The notes: a model not told the origin generated them from the sequence alone. A DNA stretch of 60,574 nucleotides from Clostridia bacterium (GCA_017469265.1 JAFUGS010000007.1:1-60574), one strand, 5' to 3'. Positions 51,408-60,129 are shown, counted from the first letter of the stretch. Numbers and translations are program-made.

Positions 51408-51920
51408 ATGAAAATCAGAAAATCAACCCCTCAGGATTTGGACCGGATGATGGCCATTTATGCCTTCGCCAGGGAATATATGGCCCGGCACGGCAACCCG
51501 GATCAGTGGGGCCCAACCCACTGGCCGCCGGAAACGCTGATCCGGAAGGATATCGCGGAGGGCAACAGCTATGTCTGCCTGAACGACGCGGAAAAGGTGA
51601 TCGGCACGTTCTTCTTCGTTCAGGGGGACAACATTGAGCCGACGTACCGGGAGATTACGGACGGGGCCTGGCTGGATAACAGTCCTTACGGCGTTGTGCA
51701 CCGGATCGCCTCGGATGGGTCCCAAAAAGGCGTCGGCACATTCTGCCTGAACTGGGCCTATGCGCAGTGCGGCCATTTGCGGATTGACACCCATGGGGAC
51801 AATACGGTCATGCAGCATCTTGTGACCAGGCTGGGTTTTATCCACTGCGGTACGATCCATGTGGAAGAGGACAGCGCGCCAAGGCTGGCCTATGAGAAAT
51901 CCGGGAAGACAACGTTGTAA
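51408..51920 (+). CDS. GNAT acetyltransferase
   Basis: A 170-residue single GNAT domain. The start, KIRKSTPQDLDRMMAIYAFAREYM, and the pyrophosphate-loop area with GSQKGVGTFCLNWAYAQ support it, followed by NTVMQHLVTRLGFIHCGTIHV. The substrate is unknown. ATG 51408 follows AAAGGAAAT. Likely cotranscribed with the Gfo/Idh gene and ended by the shared terminator at 52058. Confidence 0.87.
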   Translation: MKIRKSTPQDLDRMMAIYAFAREYMARHGNPDQWGPTHWPPETLIRKDIAEGNSYVCLNDAEKVIGTFFFVQGDNIEPTYREITDGAWLDNSPYGVVHRIASDGSQKGVGTFCLNWAYAQCGHLRIDTHGDNTVMQHLVTRLGFIHCGTIHVEEDSAPRLAYEKSGKTTL

Positions 51921-52057
51921 CGGAACGGGTGCGCCATCGATGGAATGGGGTATCTGCCTGCCGGGGCTGGGGAGGCTTCCGACGGATCCGGGCTGCCGTC
52001 CGTTTGGCGGATATCCAGTTGGTACGGTTCTTCGGCGTACGCCGATCCCCGTCAGGA

Positions 52058-52094
52058 CAGAAAAGCCGGCCGCTTAGCGCGGCCGGCTTTTCTG
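52058..52094. terminator. Bidirectional terminator, 16 bp perfect stem
   Basis: CAGAAAAGCCGGCCGC (52058-52073), loop TTAGC, GCGGCCGGCTTTTCTG (52079-52094). A-rich and T-rich outer stem on both sides, so it serves both strands. The stop codon of the minus-strand radical SAM gene is in the loop. Confidence 0.85.
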
Positions 52095-53198
52095 TTCCAG
52101 GCTGGCGATATACAGGATCCGCTCGGCAGCATAATCAAAGAACATCTGAAAAGCGGCGCACAAACCGTTTTCCAGGTTTTCCGGCATACCTTCCCAGTCC
52201 CGGGGACAACCGCCCCTGCACAGCCTGAAATAACGGCAGGAAGCGCATTTTCGCGGCTTTCGGAGGCTTCGCTGCCGGAAACGCCGCATTGTTTCTCCGG
52301 TCAGGAGCGCCTTGAGGTCGTCCGCGACACTGCCCAGCCTCCATTCGTCCAGCACATAGAAATCGCAGGGATACAGGCTTCCATCCGCCTCGGCCACCAG
52401 GTATCCGCCGCACTGCCCGCTGGAGGCGCAGGTGCCGGGCGGCATCCCCATGGCCAGGTGTACCCAGTCATCAAACTGGCGAACGCTGACATACTGCCCA
52501 CGTTCCCAATCCCTGTACCAGTCGTCAAACACACCGCACAGGAAGCGGCCGTACCCTTCCGCTGTCAGGGACCAGTCCATGGAACCCCGCGGCTTTCCCA
52601 GGGGATCCAGGCAGGGAATGAACTGCAGGTATCCCGTGCCCAGCGCCTTCAGCGCGCGATAAACCTTCTTGGGGCTTTGCGCTGTCTGGCCGTTTACCAC
52701 GCACAGAATGTTGGTCTCCACCTTCTTCTCCAGCAGCAGCGCGACCTTTTCCGTCACCCGTTCCCAGGTGCCGTTTCCCGCCGCGTCCGGCCGAAAACGG
52801 TCATGCAGCGTCCGGTCGCCGTCCACGGAAATACCTACCATAAAACGGTGCGCGTGCAGCAGGTCCGCCCATTCCGCGTTCAGGTTCAGCCCGTTGGTCT
52901 GGATCGAGAAACGGACCGGCAGGCCCGAAGTATTCCGATCCGCGACCATCGCGGTAAAATCCCGGAAAAAATCCAGTCCCGCTATGGTCGGCTCACCGCC
53001 CTGAAAGGAAAAGCTTACCTCGCCCCGCTTTCCCGCCAGCGCGAACATGGCGTCTATGGTTTGCCGGGCTGTTTCCCGGGTCATGATGCCCATGCTTTTC
53101 AGCATCCGGTGCTCCGATTCATCCGCGTAGAAACAATAGCGGCATCGCATATTGCACAGGCTGGATGCCGGCTTGATCAGAATGTTCGCGTATCCCAT
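52074..53198 (-). CDS. Radical SAM/SPASM enzyme (anaerobic sulfatase maturase-like)
   Basis: A 374-residue radical SAM enzyme. The SAM cluster motif is CNMRCRYCFY (residues about 15-24), GGEP is at SFQGGEPTI, and the SPASM clusters in CASSGQCGGYLVAEADGSLYPCDF and CASCRYFRLCRGGCPRDW. This layout is the anSME type that makes formylglycine in sulfatases, but no sulfatase lies in the window. The start follows GGAGGGAAAGATCG. The minus-strand promoter is TTGCAA-16-TAAGAT (53220-53247). Alternative: a peptide-modifying SPASM enzyme. Confidence 0.9.
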   Translation of the reverse strand: MGYANILIKPASSLCNMRCRYCFYADESEHRMLKSMGIMTRETARQTIDAMFALAGKRGEVSFSFQGGEPTIAGLDFFRDFTAMVADRNTSGLPVRFSIQTNGLNLNAEWADLLHAHRFMVGISVDGDRTLHDRFRPDAAGNGTWERVTEKVALLLEKKVETNILCVVNGQTAQSPKKVYRALKALGTGYLQFIPCLDPLGKPRGSMDWSLTAEGYGRFLCGVFDDWYRDWERGQYVSVRQFDDWVHLAMGMPPGTCASSGQCGGYLVAEADGSLYPCDFYVLDEWRLGSVADDLKALLTGETMRRFRQRSLRKPRKCASCRYFRLCRGGCPRDWEGMPENLENGLCAAFQMFFDYAAERILYIASLEQKSRPR

Positions 53199-53219
53199 CG
53201 ATCTTTCCCTCCTGCCTCC

Positions 53220-53247
53220 ATCTTACTCCGAAATGCCGGAATTGCAA
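53220..53247 (-). promoter_or_regulatory. Promoter of the radical SAM gene
   Basis: Minus strand: TTGCAA (complement of 53242-53247), 16 bp, TAAGAT (complement 53220-53225). Confidence 0.55.
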
Positions 53248-53291
53248 CAAAGCGGGCGGTATCCGCGTTTCTTTTTCAGCTGTTTTTTTCG

Positions 53292-53320
53292 TTGCCGGTA
53301 TTCGCGGAATATGGTATGCT
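53292..53320 (+). promoter_or_regulatory. Promoter of the second Gfo/Idh-like gene
   Basis: TTGCCG (53292-53297), 17 bp spacer, TATGCT (53315-53320). Divergent to the radical SAM promoter. Confidence 0.5.
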
Positions 53321-53360
53321 TTGGAGGAACAAGCTTTTCTGCATGGATGAGGAGGAAAGA

Positions 53361-54446
53361 ATGACTTGTAAATACGCGCTGGTCGGTACAGGATGGCGGG
53401 CGGGCTTTTTCGCGGATCTGGCCCGGAGAATGCCGGAACGGTTTGAGATGACAGGTGTACTCTGCCACAGCGCCGCAGGCCGTGAGCGCGCGCTCAGCCT
53501 GTGGCAGGCCAGAATCTATGAAAGCCCGGAGGAAATCGTGGCGGATCAGCCGGATTTCGTGATCGCGTCCGTTCCCGGAAGCGCGGTACCGGAGCTGGCG
53601 CTGTTTTTCGCGGAGCGGGATCTTCCGGTTCTTTTCGAAACGTACTGCTCCCGGTCCGTGGAGGAGATGGAGAATCTGTACCGCAGGACGGGAGGGGCCC
53701 GGATTCAGCTGGCGGAGCAGTACCCATTCCAGCCGATGCACGCGGCGCGGATTGCCGTCGCGGCTTCCGGCGCGCTGGGACGCGTTTATCAGGCGAGGGC
53801 ATCCTTTATCCAGAATTATCATACGCTGGCGGTGCTCCGGCGGCTGCTGGGAATCGGGATGGAGCTTCCGCTGGTCATGGCGTGGCAGGGGGAGAACCGG
53901 CGAGCTGCTCCTTCCACGCGGGCGGGAGATCCGGCACAGGACGTGCTGGAGACCGCAAAACAGGAGACCTTTCTGCTGGATTACGGAGATAAGACCGCTT
54001 TCGGCGATTATGAATCCATGCAGCAGCGATCCTGGATCCGTCATCCGATTGTTCAGGTCAGAGGAGAGCGGGGAGAAATCCTGAACGATCAGGTCACCTT
54101 CCTGGAGGATTACCTGACTCCCGTTTCCTACCGCCTGATCCGGTCCCAGACAGGGATTGAGGGCAATCTGGAAGGCTTCGATCTGAAGGGGATCCAGGGA
54201 AACGGAACATGGGTGTACCGAAACCCCTACCGCCATGTCCGGATGATGGATGATGAAATCGCCGTAGCGACATGTGTGGACCGCATGAGGGAATTCGCTT
54301 CCGGAGGCCGTGGCTTCTATCCGCTGGAGGAGGCTTTTCAGGATCACTATATCTGCCTGCTGATTCAGGAAGCCGCGAGGACGCGTCGCCCCGTGCGGGC
54401 GGAGAAACAGATCTGGCAGGTTTCCCGCGCTCCAGGTTTCTGCTGA
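53361..54446 (+). CDS. Gfo/Idh/MocA-like protein lacking the EKP lysine
   Basis: A 361-residue oxidoreductase-fold protein. The Rossmann start is YALVGTGWRAGFFADLARR. The place of the catalytic EKP motif reads PVLFETYCSRSVEEM, so the Lys is absent. The C-domain continues QLAEQYPFQPMHAARIAV. ATG 53361 follows GAGGAGGAAAG; the frame is open far upstream but codes nothing credible there. It may bind a dinucleotide without standard catalysis, or be a sugar sensor. It is divergent from the maturase by about 160 bases. Confidence 0.82.
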   Translation: MTCKYALVGTGWRAGFFADLARRMPERFEMTGVLCHSAAGRERALSLWQARIYESPEEIVADQPDFVIASVPGSAVPELALFFAERDLPVLFETYCSRSVEEMENLYRRTGGARIQLAEQYPFQPMHAARIAVAASGALGRVYQARASFIQNYHTLAVLRRLLGIGMELPLVMAWQGENRRAAPSTRAGDPAQDVLETAKQETFLLDYGDKTAFGDYESMQQRSWIRHPIVQVRGERGEILNDQVTFLEDYLTPVSYRLIRSQTGIEGNLEGFDLKGIQGNGTWVYRNPYRHVRMMDDEIAVATCVDRMREFASGGRGFYPLEEAFQDHYICLLIQEAARTRRPVRAEKQIWQVSRAPGFC

Positions 54447-54528
54447 TTCCTGAACCGGAAAACAGAAACCCTGGAGCGGCGAAAAAGGGATACCGTTTTA
54501 TGCGCAATCGCGAAAGGAAGGACAGGGC

Positions 54529-54654
54529 ATGGAGCTGCACAGGTATCATGATGTAAACAGAAGAGGGACCGTCGAAAGGCTTTTCTGTGTCACGAAAGAT
54601 GAAAACGGCACCTCGTTTTCCAGATACGCGAACATGTATCTTCCTTTGAAGTGA
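54529..54654 (+). CDS. 41-residue protein upstream of dinB
   Basis: ATG 54529 follows AAAGGAAGGACAGGG, and the stop is 10 bases before the dinB start, so it is probably cotranscribed. The product (41 residues, basic) reads MELHRYHDVNRRGTVER and ends NMYLPLK. No match is recognised. A LexA-like site of 11/14 positions (54629-54642) falls near its end. It may be a genuine short gene or leader peptide. Confidence 0.4.
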   Translation: MELHRYHDVNRRGTVERLFCVTKDENGTSFSRYANMYLPLK

Positions 54655-54664
54655 GGCACAGAAA

Positions 54665-55909
54665 GTGGACCGGATCATTATCCATGTGGATATGGATGCT
54701 TTCTACGCCTCTGTCGAAACCAGGGACAATCCCGCCCTGCGCGGAAAACCCCTGATCATCGGTTCCCTGCCGCAGGAACGCGGGGTGGTGGCTACCTGCA
54801 GCTATGAAGCAAGGAGATACGGCGTACACTCCGCGATGAATGTCAAGGAGGCATACCGGTTATGCCCGAATGGCATTTATATGCACCCCGATTTTGAAAA
54901 GTACAGGGCTGTGTCCAGCCAGCTGCATGAAATCTGGAACACCTACGCTACCGCCGCTGAGTATATCGCGCTGGACGAAGCCTATCTGGACGTGACGCGG
55001 AGCGCGGGCACGTGGGAGCGGGCCTGCGGGTTTGCCCGTGAAATCAAACGGCGCACGCGGGAGGAGCTGTCCCTGACCTGTTCGGTGGGCATCGCGTATT
55101 CCAAGACGGCGGCGAAAACCGCCAGTGAGGAGAAAAAGCCGGACGGGTATTTTGAGATCCCCACCCCGGCGGATTTTGTAAAGCTGATTATTGACCGGGA
55201 TGTGCGCGTGCTGTACACTGTCGGGGCCAAGACGGCGGAAAAGCTGAACCGGGCGGGGATCCGCACGGTCCGGGATATTCAGCAGCGACAGGAGGAAGTG
55301 ATCCGCTCCTTTGGCAAGCAGGGACAATGGATGGTCCAGATTGCCCACGGGATCGATGACAGGGCCGTCAGTCCCTATAATCCGGAGGACGCGAAATCCA
55401 TCAGCCGGGAGATCACATTCCAGGAGGATGTGGATGATTACCGTTTCATCCGGGACGTGCTGCTGCTGTTGTCCATCAGCGTTGAACGCAGGGCGGAGCG
55501 GGTTGGACTGTACGGGGAAGGCGTCACGCTGAAGCTGACCTATTCGGACATGAAAAGCATTACCCGATCCCGCCTGATTCCGTCCTCAAGATCCGCCGCG
55601 GTCATCTACGCGGAAGCGGACAGGCTCCTGGACCAGGTGAATCAGAAAGCGGTTCGCCTGGTCGGCGTCGGGGTGTATCATCTGGTGGGAGAGTACGGAA
55701 GGCAGATGCGGATGGATGATTATCTGCCGGAGATCCAGACACGGCGGCAGGCGGAAATCGACACCGCGTTAGCTGCTCTTGGCCATCGCTACGGGCTTGA
55801 TTTTGCGGGAAATCTGGACAGGATCTTTCATGGGGAAACGCTCTACAGGACGATTGAATATATGAGAAAGCACCGTTCAGGCGTACCGCCGCAGACCTCA
55901 TTCACGTAG
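54665..55909 (+). CDS. dinB: DNA polymerase IV
   Basis: A Y-family translesion polymerase of 414 residues. Motifs: IIHVDMDAFYASVE at the N-terminus, YSYEARRYGVHSAM-like CSYEARRYGVHSAM, and YIALDEAYLDVT with the catalytic acidic pair. The little-finger region (RSRLIPSSRSAAVI) follows. GTG 54665 has GAGGCACAG as a weak ribosome site, consistent with coupling to the small ORF upstream. The last eight bases overlap the convergent UlaG-like gene. SOS control is likely in general but the LexA site here is weak. Confidence 0.93.
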   Translation: MDRIIIHVDMDAFYASVETRDNPALRGKPLIIGSLPQERGVVATCSYEARRYGVHSAMNVKEAYRLCPNGIYMHPDFEKYRAVSSQLHEIWNTYATAAEYIALDEAYLDVTRSAGTWERACGFAREIKRRTREELSLTCSVGIAYSKTAAKTASEEKKPDGYFEIPTPADFVKLIIDRDVRVLYTVGAKTAEKLNRAGIRTVRDIQQRQEEVIRSFGKQGQWMVQIAHGIDDRAVSPYNPEDAKSISREITFQEDVDDYRFIRDVLLLLSISVERRAERVGLYGEGVTLKLTYSDMKSITRSRLIPSSRSAAVIYAEADRLLDQVNQKAVRLVGVGVYHLVGEYGRQMRMDDYLPEIQTRRQAEIDTALAALGHRYGLDFAGNLDRIFHGETLYRTIEYMRKHRSGVPPQTSFT

Positions 55910-56720
55910 CTTTGCTGCCGACGCGAATTTCCTCCAGATACCGGGGAATCCGGACGGGAACCCGGCCGGCATACTTTGCCTCCAGATAATCCGCGAAGGC
56001 GGCCGGGTCGCCGGGATTGTCCCGGAACATGTCCCAGTGCCCCGGGATGACCAGCCCGGGAGACAGTTCGCCGGCCAGATCCGCCGCTTCCTGGAAGGTC
56101 ATATTGCCGATGCAGTTCCGGCGGTAGCGCCGGCCATCCCGTCCGTTGATGGGCAGAAGGGCGGCGTCCGGGGGACCGAAGGAAAGAAGGCGGGGCAGCA
56201 TCCCCTCATATCGAAGGGTGTCGCCGGCGTGATAGATCCGGACGCCGTTGCCTTCGATGATATACTGCAGACAGGGATAGAAGCCGGTTTCAGGATCCGG
56301 ATCCAGAAACTCGTGGGCCGCAGCGACCGCGTGTACCGTAACATCCCTGAACAGAACGCTTTTTCCATCCGTCAGGCCGAGACAACGATCCTGCGGAATG
56401 CCGTCCGCCAGAATGCCGGGCTCATGCAGCGCTGGAAAAACGAACTTCGCTTCGGGACAGGTGTGGGCCCAGATGCGCCAGGCGGCGTGATCAATGTGAT
56501 CCAGATGATCATGGGTGCCGAGAATGAGATCGACACCGGACAACTCCTCCGCCGGAATCGGTGGGGGAACCTGCCGGTCTTGCCGCTCTGAGGCAAAATA
56601 ATCCACGCACAGAACCGTATTTCCGATTTTCATCAGAAGACCCATCTGGCCCAGCCACCAGAGAAAGGCGGTTCCGTAAGGAACGGAGAGACGCAGTACG
56701 GATGAAAGGAAAGTGTTCAT
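55902..56720 (-). CDS. UlaG-like metallo-beta-lactamase-fold hydrolase
   Basis: A 272-residue MBL-fold enzyme, related to L-ascorbate-6-phosphate lactonase. The metal site is THDHLDHID; YHAGDTLRYEG and the C-terminal VIPGHWDMF provide further ligands. Other ula genes are absent, so the substrate (a phosphorylated sugar lactone) is uncertain. The start is the ATG at 56720 (complement), with GGGAGGAATG upstream; a nearer ATG at 56726 is too close to the site. Converges with dinB, overlapping by eight bases. Confidence 0.87.
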   Translation of the reverse strand: MNTFLSSVLRLSVPYGTAFLWWLGQMGLLMKIGNTVLCVDYFASERQDRQVPPPIPAEELSGVDLILGTHDHLDHIDHAAWRIWAHTCPEAKFVFPALHEPGILADGIPQDRCLGLTDGKSVLFRDVTVHAVAAAHEFLDPDPETGFYPCLQYIIEGNGVRIYHAGDTLRYEGMLPRLLSFGPPDAALLPINGRDGRRYRRNCIGNMTFQEAADLAGELSPGLVIPGHWDMFRDNPGDPAAFADYLEAKYAGRVPVRIPRYLEEIRVGSKAT

Positions 56721-56808
56721 GATCATTCCTCCCGAAGATTGTTTTTGAGCGTCAGAATCCTCATCTCAGATATGAAGACTGCTGTGTATCAGACGAAATG
56801 CGGGTCGG

Positions 56809-57525
56809 TCAGGCGTCATCGTTTTCGTCCAGCAACCGTTTCAAAAACCCGTGCCGGTTCCGGAGAAACATCTCTGTGATCCTGTAGCTTTCTGTTTCCT
56901 CATATTCGATCGGATGAATGGTGCCGGAATCAAAGCTCAGAATCTCCGAATCCGGCATTCCCAGCAAAATCGGGGAATGCGTTACCACAATAAACTGAGC
57001 ATTTTCTCTGGCGCAATGAACCATCTCCAGCATCAGTGTCAGCTGCCGCTGCGGCGACAGCGCCGCTTCCGGTTCGTCCAGCAGGTAGATTCCGTTTCCT
57101 TTAAAGTTATCCTGCACGACAGCCAGGAAGCTTTCACCATGGGATTTCCTGTGATACTCTCTGGAAACCTCCGCGTATTCCTCCTCGGCGGTTGCGACAT
57201 TGTAAAAGCTTTCCGCCCGAAGGAAATAACCCCGCCTTGCCCTGGCCGGATTTCGGACCAGACGGATCGCGCCGCACAGTTCACTGTGCGTATCCTTTGT
57301 GGAAAAGTGATAGTTTCGTGTTCCGCCTTCCGGATTGAACCCATAGGTGATCGCGATGGCCTCCAGGAGCGTTGATTTTCCGCTGCCGTTTTCTCCTACA
57401 AAGAAAGTGATGGGCTTCCTGAACTGAAGCGCATCAAGATCGCGAATCGCCTCGATCTGACGCAGATAGCTGTCCCGGTCAATTTCCTGCCAGTCAATGG
57501 AAAACCCCCGAATATAAATTCCCAT
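56809..57525 (-). CDS. Standalone AAA/ABC-type ATPase
   Basis: A 238-residue ATPase of the AAA_21/RecF-like type. Walker A is FFVGENGSGKST (residues about 41-52), the signature-like region LSPQRQ and Walker B GIYLLDEPEAAL, then the switch His in IVVTHSPILLG. It lacks the coiled coil of SMC proteins and is shorter. No partner nuclease (such as TOPRIM) sits nearby. These are often part of defence or repair modules but here it is alone. Start follows GGAAAGGAGTAACGC. Confidence 0.88.
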   Translation of the reverse strand: MGIYIRGFSIDWQEIDRDSYLRQIEAIRDLDALQFRKPITFFVGENGSGKSTLLEAIAITYGFNPEGGTRNYHFSTKDTHSELCGAIRLVRNPARARRGYFLRAESFYNVATAEEEYAEVSREYHRKSHGESFLAVVQDNFKGNGIYLLDEPEAALSPQRQLTLMLEMVHCARENAQFIVVTHSPILLGMPDSEILSFDSGTIHPIEYEETESYRITEMFLRNRHGFLKRLLDENDDA

Positions 57526-58008
57526 GCGTTACTCCTTTCCGGACAGTACCCGCGAAAGTACCTATTTCCAGATGCGGGCTCCACCGCAGCCGCCATTCCA
57601 TCGAGAATGATGTCCATTGTTGACAGTATGGCATGCTGCGGCTCACTTGGCAAGGGGAAACTGCCACTTTGCTTTTTCTTCAGGGTTAAGAAAACGTTGA
57701 TGAAAGCTCCCCCCGCGAAGCGGGGGAGCAGGAAAACCCTTTCAAATCAACAAAGTAAGCGGAATGCTTTTACGCTGATCTGAATCAATCAGCGTTTCCT
57801 TAAAGTGGATGAAACAGGTGCGGACAACCTGATTGGGCAGATTATCGTATGCTGACGCGCATGGCGATGGGTATGACAGTACCGACCATAGTTCAAAAAG
57901 CGTCTGCTTATTCGCTATAGAAAAAACTGCCAGGAGGGGAGAAAGCTTCGTATGAAGAAAGGGTGGGATGATGAAGCACCCTATAAGAAAGCCGAGGAGG
58001 AAATGAAA
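57526..58008. other. Intergenic region with hairpin
   Basis: About 480 bases without a supported gene. A stem-loop (GCTCCCCC, then GGGGGAGC at 57706-57729) lies next to a T-run on the minus strand. A weak promoter (TTCAAA 57892-57897, 18 bp, TATAGA 57916-57921) could serve the secreted protein. An upstream ATG at 57952 has AGGAGGGGAG before it and reads in frame with the next gene. Confidence 0.4.
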
Positions 58009-58632
58009 ATGAGCAAAAAATGGATTTCTTTCGTACTCGCGATGCTGATGATGTTCACGGTGTCCCTGGCGATGGCGAAGACCGTGGAGCCGGAGGATCC
58101 GGAAACCGAGCGGCTGGCCGGGAAGACGGTATCCGCGACCGTTGGGGAATATGATGATATTTGGCGCGCCTTCCGGGTGAGCGTATATGAAAAGGACCGG
58201 TTTGACGAGGATGATATCGAAGCACTGGCCGCGGGAGATATCCTGCTGGCCAACGGACGGCCGTACACGGTAAAGGAAATGACGAAGGCTCCTTACGGGG
58301 AACTGATGGCCGTGACAGAGGACGGGAGCGAAATTGTGTTTGAGAAGGAAGACGATGAGTATATCGCCCGCTTCACGGATGACGACAGGCTGTGCATGCA
58401 CGCGATCGCGGTGCTGCTTTTGCCGCCGGCGGCCGGCATCGTCTATGAGGACAACACCGACCCGGATCTGGACGCGCAGATGAAAGTGGTGGAGGGATTG
58501 GAAGCGATTCTGAAGGCCAAGGCGGAGAAAGAAGAGACCAGCATCGGCTTTGACTTCTATGCCACCACGGTTACGCTGAACGAAAAGCTGGAGATTGTCA
58601 GGATCCATCAGAATTTTGATGTGGCGCAGTAA
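58009..58632 (+). CDS. Secreted protein of unknown function, 207 aa
   Basis: ATG 58009 lies eight bases after GAGGAGG and gives a clean signal peptide (KKWISFVLAMLMMFTVSLAMA). The mature part is acidic with short strands (DDIEALAAGDILLANGRPYT, EIVFEKEDDEYIARF). No family recognised. A frame-matching ATG at 57952, also with a ribosome site, would add 19 residues (MKKGWDDEAPYKKAEEE..) that would hide the signal peptide. The first is therefore preferred, but initiation at both is possible. Confidence 0.8.
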   Translation: MSKKWISFVLAMLMMFTVSLAMAKTVEPEDPETERLAGKTVSATVGEYDDIWRAFRVSVYEKDRFDEDDIEALAAGDILLANGRPYTVKEMTKAPYGELMAVTEDGSEIVFEKEDDEYIARFTDDDRLCMHAIAVLLLPPAAGIVYEDNTDPDLDAQMKVVEGLEAILKAKAEKEETSIGFDFYATTVTLNEKLEIVRIHQNFDVAQ

Positions 58633-58662
58633 TGCGAAAGAATAGATACAAAAAAACTTTCA

Positions 58663-58690
58663 CGGCGGGCAGGGAAGAACCTGTCCGCCG
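58663..58690 (+). terminator. Stem-loop after the secreted protein
   Basis: CGGCGGGCAGG (58663-58673), loop GAAGAA-type, CCTGTCCGCCG (58680-58690). An 11 bp stem with one G-U pair. On the minus strand a T-run follows, on the plus strand only TATTT. Confidence 0.55.
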
Positions 58691-58776
58691 CCGTATTTAC
58701 AGGATGGAATGGTATTGCGCATCCCTGCTTTTGCGATGATGACGGGGGAGAGGCGCCTTTGACGCGAAAGAGAAAC

Positions 58777-58789
58777 ATATGAATCATAT
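58777..58789 (+). promoter_or_regulatory. Palindrome upstream of the thioesterase gene
   Basis: ATATGA-A-TCATAT, a perfect 6+6 inverted repeat 36 bases before ATG 58825. Could be an operator; no clear -35/-10 pair fits around it. Confidence 0.3.
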
Positions 58790-58824
58790 TCCGCGGCGTG
58801 AGGGGAAGGGGGGAACAAAAGAAA

Positions 58825-59268
58825 ATGGAAAAAACAACGACGGTTCAGATCGTCATGCCGCAGCACTGCAACGGCTATGCCATGCCCCGCCTGTTTGGCG
58901 GGCAGATCATGGCGTGGATTGACGTGGTGGGCGCGGTCGCGGCCCGCAGGTATACGCAGACGGGGGTCACGACAGTTTGCATCGATCATCTGACGTTTCT
59001 GAAGCCGGCGTATCTGAATGATACGGTGGTACAGGAAGCGGTTGTGACCTGGACGGGCAGGACTTCCCTGGAGGTCCGGGTGGACAGCATGGTGGAACGT
59101 CTGGACGGGAGCCGGGAGCTGATCAACCGGGCATATGCGGTGTTTGTTGCGCTGAACGAGGAGGATCGGCCGACGGCCGTGCCGCCCTTCACGCCGGAGA
59201 CAGAGGAAGAAAAGGAAGAATACGCGAACGCGGAACGGCGGCGCAAAAACCGGATGGAAGGCCGGTGA
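58825..59268 (+). CDS. Hotdog-fold acyl-CoA thioesterase
   Basis: A 147-residue thioesterase of the BFIT/YciA group. The hotdog helix and active site read RLFGGQIMAWIDVVGAVAA, followed by CIDHLTFLKPAYLND. The tail is charged and helical (EEEKEEYANAERRRK). ATG 58825 follows AAGGGGGGAACAAAAGAAAA. It would hydrolyse acyl-CoAs to control fatty-acid or CoA pools. It is 30 bases before the second isomerase gene. Confidence 0.9.
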   Translation: MEKTTTVQIVMPQHCNGYAMPRLFGGQIMAWIDVVGAVAARRYTQTGVTTVCIDHLTFLKPAYLNDTVVQEAVVTWTGRTSLEVRVDSMVERLDGSRELINRAYAVFVALNEEDRPTAVPPFTPETEEEKEEYANAERRRKNRMEGR

Positions 59269-59298
59269 GCGCCGGGAAAGAAAGAAAAGGGGGACATT

Positions 59299-60129
59299 AT
59301 GAGACTTGGCGGCACAGTATGCTACGGGCATATCTCAGAGTTTGAAGCGAAACTGACCGCGTCCGGATTCAGGGCGATTACGGCTCCTTTTACCTGCGAA
59401 ACACCCCGGGAGGAGATCGATCGCTATCTGGAGATTGCCCGTAAGCACGATGTCCGGATCGCCGAGGTCGGCGTATGGCGGAATCCCTTCGACCGCGAGA
59501 ACGGAAGGGCCAACCTGGAGTATGCCGCGCGCCAGCTGAAGCTGGCGGATGAGCTGGAAATTCCCTGCTGCGTCAACATCGTGGGCACGGAAGGAAGCGC
59601 GGGATGGGACGCCGCGGATCCGGGCAATTTCACGGACGGGATGTATGAAAAGATTGTTTCCTCCATCCGGGAAATCATCGACGGGGTTCATCCACGGAGC
59701 GCATTCTACTGTATTGAGCCGATGCCCTGGATGATCCCGGACGGGCCGGATGAATACCTGCGGCTGATCAGGGATGTGGACCGGAAGCAGTTCGCCGTGC
59801 ATATGGATTTCGTAAATATGATCAACTGCCCGCGGAGATTCCTGGCGGCGGAAAGCTTTATAGAGGAGTGCTTCCGAAAGCTGGGCCCCTGGATTAAAAG
59901 CACCCATATGAAGGACAGCCGGATGGATCCGAGACAGCTGACGACGATCCTGAACGAATGTGCCCCGGGAGAGGGATCCCTGGATTTTGTGAAGGTGCTC
60001 CGGATCCTGGACAGATATCTCGACGCGGACGCACCCGTACTGCTGGAGCATATGAGCACCTTCGAGGAGTACCGGAAGGCCTACGCCTATGTGGCGGCCA
60101 GGGCCGGAGAAGCGCATGTCCAAATCTGA
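59299..60129 (+). CDS. Sugar phosphate isomerase/epimerase-like TIM barrel
   Basis: A 276-residue xylose-isomerase-like barrel. The metal-ligand pattern (Glu in YCIEPMPWM, Asp in VHMDFVNM, His in STHMKD, Glu in VLLEHM) is complete. It differs considerably from the gene at 49198. ATG 59299 follows AAGGGGGACATT. Substrate unknown. Likely cotranscribed with the thioesterase. Confidence 0.9.
   Translation: MRLGGTVCYGHISEFEAKLTASGFRAITAPFTCETPREEIDRYLEIARKHDVRIAEVGVWRNPFDRENGRANLEYAARQLKLADELEIPCCVNIVGTEGSAGWDAADPGNFTDGMYEKIVSSIREIIDGVHPRSAFYCIEPMPWMIPDGPDEYLRLIRDVDRKQFAVHMDFVNMINCPRRFLAAESFIEECFRKLGPWIKSTHMKDSRMDPRQLTTILNECAPGEGSLDFVKVLRILDRYLDADAPVLLEHMSTFEEYRKAYAYVAARAGEAHVQI

Noticed and set aside
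51945-53360. Long plus-strand frame running from 51945 into the second Gfo/Idh-like gene
   Set aside because: The frame lies antisense to the radical SAM gene, has no ribosome site and codes nothing recognisable; the real start is ATG 53361.
54629-54642. LexA box for dinB
   Set aside because: Only 11 of 14 consensus positions match and the GTT half is broken, so it is noted under findings but not listed as a site.
57706-57729. Stem-loop as a terminator for the AAA ATPase gene
   Set aside because: It lies upstream of that minus-strand gene, and the T-run points away from any gene ending there.
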